A DNA stretch of 31,214 bases from JACRPZ01 sp040758255 (GTDB lineage Bacteria > Nitrospirota > Thermodesulfovibrionia > UBA6902). Position 1 is the stretch's first letter. Each line of letters begins with the position of its first letter. The DNA is taken from NCBI GenBank assembly GCA_040758255.1, contig JBFLVX010000009.1, forward strand, positions 1-31,214. The letters run 5' to 3'. Position numbers and translations under genes: made by a program. Under the pieces are notes generated by a model. The model was not told where the DNA came from, searched no databases, and saw only the letters and a program-made list of their open reading frames with translations. Positions 1 to 5,943 of this stretch are shown piece by piece.

Positions 1-331
1 GCACATAACCCCTTTGCCCCCCCCAGATGGAATAGTTTGCAGCTAACCGCATTGCCTTGTCTTCACCCTGAAAATAGAATTTTTTCTCCCCGCCTTCTTC
101 GAATGTAAATGGGAACTGGGATTGAATCTGAGAATTTATAATCTTCAAAGAGGTTCTCGTCCTCTCAAGAGAATCAATCTTTGCCTCGCCTTTATCAACA
201 ATATTGAGGCTGAGCCTCATGGCGCCTGCAATTATCAGAATAACAATCCCGATGATAAGAAAAGAGACCATCAGCTCAAGAAGCGTAAAGCCTCCTTCGG
301 ATTTGTGTATTCTGTCTGCTGACTTTGTCAT
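1..331 (-). CDS. gspJ: Type II secretion minor pseudopilin, GspJ-like (partial, C-terminus off the left edge)
   Basis: The reading frame opens at an ATG at 331 on the minus strand and runs off the window after 110 codons. It begins with a short basic leader (MTKSADRIHKSEGG) followed by the prepilin signature GFTLLELM: the cleavage-site Gly, then Phe at +1 and Glu at +5, and a hydrophobic helix (VSFLIIGIVILIIAGAM). This predicts processing by the GspO/PilD prepilin peptidase and insertion in the inner membrane as part of the pseudopilus tip. The part downstream of the helix (KKFYFQGEDKAMRLAANYS) resembles GspJ/PulJ minor pseudopilins, and its place as the last gene after E-F-H-I fits. A run of eight G lies in the coding strand at 17-24. 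PilW-like proteins share this N-terminus, so the J assignment rests mostly on gene order. Confidence 0.75.
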   Translation of the reverse strand, partial: MTKSADRIHKSEGGFTLLELMVSFLIIGIVILIIAGAMRLSLNIVDKGEAKIDSLERTRTSLKIINSQIQSQFPFTFEEGGEKKFYFQGEDKAMRLAANYSIWGGQRGYV

Positions 332-344
332 TTAACTTATAATT

Positions 345-369
345 CCCTCTCCCCTTGAGGGGAGGGGAG
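345..369. repeat. GC-rich dyad repeat between gspI and gspJ
   Basis: The stem CTCCCC (349-354) pairs with GGGGAG (359-364) around a TTGA loop, and further C and G runs flank it. A related element lies at 19886-19939; both end in the same GGGAGGGGAGAT. No T-run follows on either strand, so a strong intrinsic terminator is unlikely. It looks like a short interspersed repeat in the 76-base gap of the secretion operon. Confidence 0.5.
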
Positions 370-407
370 ATTTTAGGATACCCTGGGGTCCCTGCTGCGC
401 GCAGATT

Positions 408-821
408 CTATTTAGCCACCGTCTTCATTGTCTTAAGGGTCAGCTTACGCTCCTTTATTCCCTCTTGCCAGCGGATTGAGAGGTCTATCTCCATCAGCTT
501 TACCATAAGATTCTCAGTCCTCTCATTCCCGGTTTCGGTTATACTGACATCTATCCCGTAGCCGTCCTCTGTTGTTTCACTCCAGGACTTCTCCTCAAGC
601 TTCTCATTGTCAAGTATATCTCTCATTACAGACTCTGCCTTCATAACAGCGTCTACATAACCATCTGAAACTGTTATTCCCTTCAGATTGATGGAAAAGA
701 GCTGAAGTATGACGACTAAAGAAATGCTTAATATAGCCAGAGAAGCAAGGATCTCAATGAGCGTGAAACCTCTCTGGGAATTGCGTATCGCGTATGGCGG
801 ATACGGGGATCTCTCATTCAT
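408..821 (-). CDS. gspI: Type II secretion minor pseudopilin, GspI-like
   Basis: About 137 residues, with the prepilin motif RGFTLIEILASLAILSISLVV near the N-terminus and a mixed C-terminal domain, the usual GspI size and shape. I place the start at the ATG at 821, which overlaps the stop of the upstream pseudopilin gene as ATGA, a typical translational-coupling junction. The frame is open further back to an ATG at 884, but that start would overlap the upstream gene by 67 bases and has no ribosome-binding sequence. The leader before the cleavage site contains an unusual PYPPYAIRNSQ stretch. The product should be an inner-membrane-anchored minor pseudopilin that joins GspJ and GspK at the pseudopilus tip. 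The I label comes from length and order; the prepilin class itself is certain. Confidence 0.78.
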   Translation of the reverse strand: MNERSPYPPYAIRNSQRGFTLIEILASLAILSISLVVILQLFSINLKGITVSDGYVDAVMKAESVMRDILDNEKLEEKSWSETTEDGYGIDVSITETGNERTENLMVKLMEIDLSIRWQEGIKERKLTLKTMKTVAK

Positions 822-1306
822 TCTGTTATCACTGCTCCCATTACAGGGTCCAAATTTATATTTACTCTCTTCTTTTCGTTCCATAATACTACTGTACCGC
901 CCTCAGCAGCTCCGGTATTATAAAAAACAAGTTTATATTCCCCGCTGATGACATCTCCTGACAATGCATCCAGCACCTTTATATTAGTGCCGCGCGGAAT
1001 ATCCTTTTGTCCGCGCCCTTCTATTCCGTAAATCCCTGAATCAAGGTTAATAACAATTGACTGTGTCTTTCCTGCGCTCTGCGCAAGATGGCTTGCCTGT
1101 CTTATGGTGGCTGTCATCTCGCGCACTGCTGCGTTAAATTTGCTTGAAGGGAGGGTGTTGGCAAAGAAAGTGGTTGAGAGAGCAAGTATAAGCGTAATCA
1201 GGAGCATCACAACTATAAGCTCAAGGAGCGTGAAGCCGGATTCCGGAGATATGCTTCGCAATCTGAAGCTTGATGTCCTTTTCTTAAATGTCATTGGCAA
1301 GGTCAA
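818..1306 (-). CDS. gspH: Type II secretion minor pseudopilin, GspH-like
   Basis: A 162-residue prepilin-like protein. After a basic leader it carries GFTLLELIVVMLLITLILAL, the type IV prepilin cleavage and membrane helix, then a soluble domain with KTQSIVINLDSGIY and a terminal VMGAVITE, which resembles GspH. A TTG at 1306 overlaps the gspF stop (TTGA). An alternative ATG at 1294 would shorten the leader by four residues, and neither has a clear ribosome-binding site. It sits where gspG, the major pseudopilin, is usually found, but it lacks the GspG hallmark VVVILGILAAL and the short calcium-binding C-terminus, so I call it H. It may equally be labelled a general prepilin-type protein. Confidence 0.72.
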   Translation of the reverse strand: MTLPMTFKKRTSSFRLRSISPESGFTLLELIVVMLLITLILALSTTFFANTLPSSKFNAAVREMTATIRQASHLAQSAGKTQSIVINLDSGIYGIEGRGQKDIPRGTNIKVLDALSGDVISGEYKLVFYNTGAAEGGTVVLWNEKKRVNINLDPVMGAVITE

Positions 1307-2499
1307 AGAGGAAGGTCTGTTATGCTGAATACCGCCATAAGCATCGAAAGCACTATAAAGCCGATGACAAGAGCCATGCCTAAAATCAGGGCCGGTTCAA
1401 GAACACTCAAAAATCTCTTCATTGAAGCCCTGAGACTCTTTTCATATGTGGATGCCACCTGCAGCAGCATTGTATCAAGCTGGCCAGTCTCCTCTCCAAC
1501 CTTTATCATTGAGATAGCGAGCGGCGGGAAAACGCCGGCATTAGACAAAGGAGCTGCAATCCCCTTCCCCTCTTTTGCGTCTCTGGATACAGCATCTATG
1601 GCAGAGGCTATTGTCGTATTCTCAATAATATCTTTAGAGTTGCTCAGCGCCTGAAGCAGAGGCACTCCGCTTTTAAGGAGTGTCCCAAGGGTCCTGGTAA
1701 ATCTCGCTGTTTCAAGTTTTCTTATGACCTCGCCCATCAGCCTAAGCTTAAGGGCATCCCACTTGTATCTTCCCGCCTCAGTCTTTACGTAACTCCTGAA
1801 GGCCATCCATCCGGCAATTACCGATAAGAGCATAAGCCACCAGTATTTTGCAGCGGCGCTGCTGAATGCAATGACCACCTGTGTTGGAACAGGCAATGAC
1901 GCGCCCATCTCAGAGAATATAGCCGAGAACTTCGGCAGGACATAAACAAAAAGCACAGCTATTGATAAAAGACCTGTCATGAGTAGTATGGCAGGATATA
2001 TCATTGCAGAGATAACATGCTCTTTTAATTCCTTTGAGGATTCAAGAAATTCATCCAGCTTATCCAGAACCGCATCCAGCACACCGCCGGACTCTCCGGC
2101 CCTGACCATGTTTACATAAAGTTTTGAAAAGACTTCGGGATGCCTCTGAAGGGCCTCTGAGAAGGATCTGCCCTCTCTTATGGATTTAAGAACCGACTTG
2201 ACTACCCTGTTCATCTCTATACTTGCCGAGACTTCAGAGAGGATATTGAGACTTCTGTCAAGGGGCAGGCCGGCCCTTAAAAGCGCTGAAAGCTCTGTTG
2301 TAAATGTTAGGAGGTCGGCCTTATTGGATCTTTTCAGGCTGAACCTTTTCTTTATTCCTTCTTTTGGAGCAGAGACCCTTAGCGGGATAAAACCTGAACG
2401 TTTGATACTGCTGATTGCCGTCCTTTCATCAAGGGCCTCTATGACACCTTCCTTTATCTTTCCGTCCAACGTGGTAGCCCTGTATGAAAATATTGCCAC
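1303..2499 (-). CDS. gspF: Type II secretion inner-membrane platform protein GspF
   Basis: A 398-residue protein of the T2SSF/PilC family. It holds the two repeated cytoplasmic four-helix domains (about 70-190 and 270-390), each followed by membrane segments: ILLMTGLLSIAVLFVYVLP near 175, WWLMLLSVIAGWMAF near 220, and ILGMALVIGFIVLSMLMAVF at the C-terminus. Typical motifs ELSALLRAGLPLDRSL and RAGESGGVLD in the first half match TLLKSGVPLLQALSNS and KVGEETGQLD in the second. It anchors the secretion ATPase to the pseudopilus assembly site. The start is a GTG that directly abuts the gspE stop codon, and a perfect AGGAGG lies within the end of gspE, so translation is probably coupled. Length and topology are normal for GspF. 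Confidence 0.93.
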   Translation of the reverse strand: MAIFSYRATTLDGKIKEGVIEALDERTAISSIKRSGFIPLRVSAPKEGIKKRFSLKRSNKADLLTFTTELSALLRAGLPLDRSLNILSEVSASIEMNRVVKSVLKSIREGRSFSEALQRHPEVFSKLYVNMVRAGESGGVLDAVLDKLDEFLESSKELKEHVISAMIYPAILLMTGLLSIAVLFVYVLPKFSAIFSEMGASLPVPTQVVIAFSSAAAKYWWLMLLSVIAGWMAFRSYVKTEAGRYKWDALKLRLMGEVIRKLETARFTRTLGTLLKSGVPLLQALSNSKDIIENTTIASAIDAVSRDAKEGKGIAAPLSNAGVFPPLAISMIKVGEETGQLDTMLLQVASTYEKSLRASMKRFLSVLEPALILGMALVIGFIVLSMLMAVFSITDLPL

Positions 2500-4044
2500 C
2501 TATCCCTCCTGAGTTACCCTGAACAACTCACTCAGCGTTGTTATGCCGGCCTCTATCTTTTTCGAGCCGTTCTCCATTAAAGTAACCATGCCCCGCTCTC
2601 TGGCTGTATCCCTTATCTGGTTCGAGGCAGCGTTATTCAGGATCAATTTACGTATCTCATCGTCAATTGTCAGGAGTTCGTATATCCCTGTTCTGCCGTA
2701 ATAACCGGTATTGGAGCATTTTTCGCAGCCTGCTCCCTTGTAAATAGGAATATCCCTGCTCATGCCGAGCCTGACAAGCTCTTCCCTGTTGGCAGAGGAC
2801 GTGTCAATTCCCTTGCATGAGGGGCAGATGACCCTGACGAGCCTTTGCGCAAGTATGCCTATCACAGTTGAGGAGAGGAGGAAGTTCTCCACTCCCATAT
2901 CAAGCAGTCTTGTTATTGCGCTGGGCGCGTCATTGGTATGCAGAGTTGAAAATACAATGTGTCCGGTGAGCGCGGACTGTATGGCTATCTCGGCGGTTTC
3001 AAGGTCCCTTATCTCGCCGATCATAATTATATCCGGGTCCTGCCTGACAATATGCCTTAGCGTGTTGGCAAAGTTCAGCCCTATCTGAGGCTTTACCTGT
3101 ATCTGGTTTATGCCTTTGATCTGATACTCAATCGGGTCCTCAACAGTGATTATCTTTTTATCAGGTGAATTCAGTTTATCAAGAGCGCCATAAAGCGTTG
3201 TTGTCTTCCCGCTTCCTGTGGGGCCTGTGACAAGCAGAATGCCGTTTGGTTTGTTGATGAGCCGGTTGAATGATGAAAGTAACTCAGACGGAAACCCGAG
3301 CAAGTCAAGGTTTATAACCATGCCTTCCTTATGAAGTATCCTCATTACAACGCTCTCTCCGTGAAGCACGGGGATTGTAGAGACCCTGAGGTCTACTTCG
3401 CTTCCGCTGACCCTTAGCCTTATTCGTCCGTCCTGAGGCAGTCTCCTCTCGGCTATATTGAGCTTTGCCATTATCTTTACCCTCGATACTATAGCGGCAT
3501 GAAGCCTCTTCGGGGTGGATTCGATCTCATGCAGCACGCCATCAATCCTGTATCTGACCTTTAATTCATCCTCAAACGGCTCTATATGTATGTCGCTGGC
3601 CCTGCTCTCAACAGCCCTTGTTATGAGCAGGTTTACAAGCCTTATTATCGGGGCTTCCGAGGCAAGGGTCTTGAGATGCCCTGCGTCCTCTTCATCCTCC
3701 CTGATAAATTCGAGGCTCTTATCGCCTATATCTTCAATTATGCGGTTTATATTCTCAGGTTCCTGGCTGTAAAATTTGGCTATATATTCGTTCAGCGCCC
3801 TGGCGTCGGTGGTGTATACCTGAATATCTCCTGAAATTGCCGTTTTTAAGGCGTCAATTGTCTCAGTGTCATCAGGATCTGCCATAATAACCTTCAGCGT
3901 ATTGTTATGAAGTTCCAGCGGCACGATCAGGTTTTCGCGAATAAAACGTGTTGATATGCCGTTCAGAACAAAAGGGACTTTCGGCAGTTTATCCCCGGGG
4001 ATAAACTGCGTGCCGGGGTTGGAAGAAACCTCTGGAAATGACAT
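2500..4044 (-). CDS. gspE: Type II secretion system ATPase GspE
   Basis: A 514-residue secretion ATPase of the GspE/PulE/PilB family. Domains in order: N-terminal T2SSE domain (about 20-95), NTPase domain with Walker A GPTGSGKT (274-281), Asp box VEDPIEY (301-307), Walker B region DIIMIGEIRD (338-347), His box GHIVFSTLHT (361-370), and a four-cysteine zinc module (C407, C410, C440, C443). It powers pseudopilus extension from the cytoplasmic face of the inner membrane and is the first gene of the gspEFHIJ operon. The start ATG at 4044 has no ribosome-binding site; a TATAAT box ends six bases upstream of it, so the mRNA may be leaderless. PilB is the main alternative, but the run of following minor pseudopilin genes favours type II secretion. 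Confidence 0.93.
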   Translation of the reverse strand: MSFPEVSSNPGTQFIPGDKLPKVPFVLNGISTRFIRENLIVPLELHNNTLKVIMADPDDTETIDALKTAISGDIQVYTTDARALNEYIAKFYSQEPENINRIIEDIGDKSLEFIREDEEDAGHLKTLASEAPIIRLVNLLITRAVESRASDIHIEPFEDELKVRYRIDGVLHEIESTPKRLHAAIVSRVKIMAKLNIAERRLPQDGRIRLRVSGSEVDLRVSTIPVLHGESVVMRILHKEGMVINLDLLGFPSELLSSFNRLINKPNGILLVTGPTGSGKTTTLYGALDKLNSPDKKIITVEDPIEYQIKGINQIQVKPQIGLNFANTLRHIVRQDPDIIMIGEIRDLETAEIAIQSALTGHIVFSTLHTNDAPSAITRLLDMGVENFLLSSTVIGILAQRLVRVICPSCKGIDTSSANREELVRLGMSRDIPIYKGAGCEKCSNTGYYGRTGIYELLTIDDEIRKLILNNAASNQIRDTARERGMVTLMENGSKKIEAGITTLSELFRVTQEG

Positions 4045-4049
4045 GAAAA

Positions 4050-4079
4050 ATTATAACACAAGGGGGGGATATTTACCAA
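4050..4079 (-). promoter_or_regulatory. gspE promoter with a C7 tract in the spacer
   Basis: On the minus strand a -35 TTGGTA (4079-4074) is followed by an 18-base spacer holding a run of seven C, then a perfect -10 TATAAT (4055-4050) and, five bases later, the gspE ATG. Transcription would start at or beside the ATG, giving a leaderless message. An AGGAGG further upstream (about 4090-4085) lies outside such a transcript. The call is by inspection of consensus only. Confidence 0.55.
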
Positions 4080-4127
4080 AATCACCTCCTATGATTTAAT
4101 TAAGGTTTACCTCCACATGCGGGCAAC

Positions 4128-4157
4128 TTGTATACTGGGTCTCCTTTCCTGTATCTT
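4128..4157 (+). promoter_or_regulatory. Putative xerD promoter
   Basis: TTGTAT (4128-4133), an 18-base spacer and TATCTT (4152-4157) stand nine bases before the xerD ATG. A second possible -10, TAAAAT, lies at 4158-4163. Either would leave almost no 5' leader. The match to consensus is moderate. Confidence 0.35.
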
Positions 4158-4166
4158 TAAAATGAG

Positions 4167-5045
4167 ATGATGATAAATCCCGTAGAAAGATTTCTGAATT
4201 ACCTGACAGTTGAGAAAGGCCTTGCAGCGAATACGTTAGAGGCTTACAAGAACGATATTTATCAGTTTGGAAGCTTTCTTGAAAATGATAATAAAGAGAT
4301 AACCGGTTTCGATAAAAAAGACCTTGTCTCCTACCTTACCCATCTGCGCGATTCAGGCAAGCAGACTTCTACCATTACAAGAAACATCTCAGCCTTGCGG
4401 ACTTTCTGTAAATTCATGCTTATGGAGAAGATAATAGATGAAGACCCTATTGAGAACCTCTCATCTCCAAAAGGCTGGAAACGCATTCCCAGAATAATCG
4501 GGGTCAGCGAAGTCCTCGATCTGCTTAAGAAACCTGAAGGCAAAAAAATCTCATTAAGAGACTGCGCTATTCTTGAACTCATGTACTCATCGGGCTTAAG
4601 GGCAAGCGAGGTGATAAGCATAAAAACAGATGACATAAACTTTGAAGCCGGCTTTATCAGGATTACCGGCAAGGGATCCAAAGAGAGAGTGGTTCCTGTT
4701 AATGAAACGGCACTCGGGACAATAAGAAGGTATATCGAGGAATCAAGGCCGGAGATATTGAGGAAAAGAATAAGCCCCTACCTCTTTCTAGCAAAAGGCG
4801 GGAAGCCCATGACAAGGCAGAGGCTGTGGCAGTTGATCAAGATATATTCGGCAGGTTTATCAACAAAGGTATCACCGCATACACTGAGACACTGTTTTGC
4901 CAGCCATCTTCTGGACGGCGGCGCAGACTTAAGGGCGCTTCAGAAGATGCTCGGACATACCGATATATCAACCACGCAGATATATACCAAAGTGACTCCG
5001 GAAAGGCTGAAGAAGATCCACAAGGATTATCATCCGAGAGGATAA
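4167..5045 (+). CDS. xerD: Tyrosine recombinase XerD-like (chromosome dimer resolution)
   Basis: A 292-residue tyrosine recombinase of the usual XerC/XerD length. It has an N-terminal SAM-like core-binding domain (5-90) and a catalytic domain with all expected residues: R145 in SGLRASE, K169 in TGKGSKE, H238 and R241 in PHTLRHCFASH, H264 in LGHTDIS and the nucleophile Y273 in TQIYTKV. It cuts and rejoins DNA at a dif-like site and is expected to resolve chromosome dimers with FtsK. I cannot tell XerC from XerD with certainty; the overall pattern is closer to XerD. The gene starts with ATGATG; neither ATG has a Shine-Dalgarno sequence. It diverges from gspE, and nothing nearby looks like an integron or an integrated element. 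Confidence 0.9.
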   Translation: MMINPVERFLNYLTVEKGLAANTLEAYKNDIYQFGSFLENDNKEITGFDKKDLVSYLTHLRDSGKQTSTITRNISALRTFCKFMLMEKIIDEDPIENLSSPKGWKRIPRIIGVSEVLDLLKKPEGKKISLRDCAILELMYSSGLRASEVISIKTDDINFEAGFIRITGKGSKERVVPVNETALGTIRRYIEESRPEILRKRISPYLFLAKGGKPMTRQRLWQLIKIYSAGLSTKVSPHTLRHCFASHLLDGGADLRALQKMLGHTDISTTQIYTKVTPERLKKIHKDYHPRG

Positions 5046-5094
5046 TAATCTGCAAGCTGTGCTCTGATTCTTTTAATTTTCAAATAACCTTTGC

Positions 5095-5120
5095 TATACT
5101 AACCATTATAACCATACTAA
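5095..5120 (+). promoter_or_regulatory. Promoter/operator region of the Phd-PIN toxin-antitoxin pair
   Basis: A -10-like TATACT (5095-5100) starts a short iterated stretch: ATACTAA occurs at 5096-5102 and again at 5114-5120, exactly 18 bases apart, with AACCAT repeated at a 9-base period between them. Phd/YefM antitoxins usually repress their own operon by binding repeats at the promoter, so these repeats are candidate operators. No good -35 box is visible. Confidence 0.4.
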
Positions 5121-5139
5121 TTGATACAGGAGGCATAAA

Positions 5140-5406
5140 ATGCTTAAAACCATATCCGCGATAAAGGCGCGTCAGAATCTTGGACAGGTAATGAATGAGG
5201 TCTCTCTTAAGGAAGATGAATACATTATTGAGAGAGCAGGCAAGCCGCTTGTTGCAATTATCCCGATTGAGCAATATATGAGCATCAAAAAAGACCGCGC
5301 TGATTTCTTTAGTATGGTCAGCGAGTTACAGAGGTCATCTGATGCTGAAAATATTGAAACTGACATCGAAGAGGCTGTTAACTACTACAGAAGGCTGAAG
5401 AAGTGA
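5140..5406 (+). CDS. Antitoxin, Phd/YefM family
   Basis: An 88-residue protein with the Phd/YefM fold signature at its N-terminus: KTISAIKARQNLGQVMNEVS, then a strand-turn-strand EDEYIIERAGKPLVAIIPIEQY. The C-terminal half is charged and probably disordered until it wraps the toxin. A strong AGGAGG stands eight bases before the ATG. The stop codon overlaps the GTG of the PIN toxin gene (GTGA), the usual coupling of antitoxin and toxin. It should neutralise the PIN protein and, with it, repress the shared promoter. Confidence 0.88.
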   Translation: MLKTISAIKARQNLGQVMNEVSLKEDEYIIERAGKPLVAIIPIEQYMSIKKDRADFFSMVSELQRSSDAENIETDIEEAVNYYRRLKK

Positions 5407-5831
5407 TTCACATTGTCATTGATGCGAATCTTTTTGTGAGCGCCGTACTGAAGCCTGACTCCAGACCGGCTGAGATAATCTCCCTTGTCCGTGATGATAA
5501 GATAAAGCTGTTGATGTCTGAAGATATCGAGAGTGAGATCAGGGCAGTTTTGCTATATCCAAAGATCGCCCGAAGGCATAAAAAAAGCAAAGAGTATGTT
5601 GATGCTTTTTTCAATAAATTAAGATCAGCGGCAATATTTGTGATTCCTAAAGAAAGGCTTTCCGTGGTAAAGGATGACCCAAGCGATAATAAATATCTTG
5701 AGTGCGCAGTGACAGGGAATGCCCAGCATATACTTACCGGAGACAGTCATCTCAAAGAGATAGCCGTCTACAAAGGAATAAGAATACTTACTGCTGCTGA
5801 TTTCCTTGCAATTATAAATAGGCAAAAATGA
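5403..5831 (+). CDS. PIN-domain toxin (putative endoribonuclease)
   Basis: A 142-residue PIN-domain protein of the COG1569 type, annotated in many genomes as toxin component of a TA system. The acidic active-site positions are present: D7 in VIDANLFVSAV, E43/E45 in SEDIESEIRAVL, the aspartates in KDDPSDNKYLECA, and D114 in LTGDSHL. PIN toxins cut RNA with divalent metal. It starts with GTG inside the antitoxin stop, so a small excess of antitoxin is expected. The pairing with a Phd/YefM rather than a VapB antitoxin is seen in this PIN subgroup. RNA target unknown. Confidence 0.88.
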   Translation: MIHIVIDANLFVSAVLKPDSRPAEIISLVRDDKIKLLMSEDIESEIRAVLLYPKIARRHKKSKEYVDAFFNKLRSAAIFVIPKERLSVVKDDPSDNKYLECAVTGNAQHILTGDSHLKEIAVYKGIRILTAADFLAIINRQK

Positions 5832-5899
5832 GTGACGGAATATAGGTAGAGTCTGCCATACCCGCTGTAATTTTAGACTTGAAACTATCTTCCACTATC

Positions 5900-5928
5900 T
5901 TGTATCATGCAGCATACAGTTATATATA
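5900..5928 (+). promoter_or_regulatory. Putative lonB promoter
   Basis: TTGTAT (5900-5905), a 17-base spacer and TATATA (5923-5928) lie 16 bases before the LonB ATG. A GGGGG run at 5931-5935 could act as the ribosome-binding site if transcription starts slightly upstream of the position predicted. Confidence 0.45.
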
Positions 5929-5943
5929 TCCGGGGGTTAATTT

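Noticed and set aside
345..369. Intrinsic terminator at the GC-rich hairpin
   Set aside because: The stem is strong but no T-run follows on either strand, and it lies inside an operon.
355..561. Plus-strand open frame opposite the pseudopilin gene gspI
   Set aside because: Shadow of a well-supported prepilin gene, with no ribosome-binding site.
4056..4090. Short upstream peptide frame starting at a TTG behind AGGAGG before gspE
   Set aside because: It would need transcription from further upstream and has no stop before gspE that would fit a leader peptide; the codons look random.
5891..5908. Direct repeat ACTATCTT twice at a ten-base period upstream of lonB
   Set aside because: Only two short copies, without symmetry, overlapping the -35 region; chance is likely.
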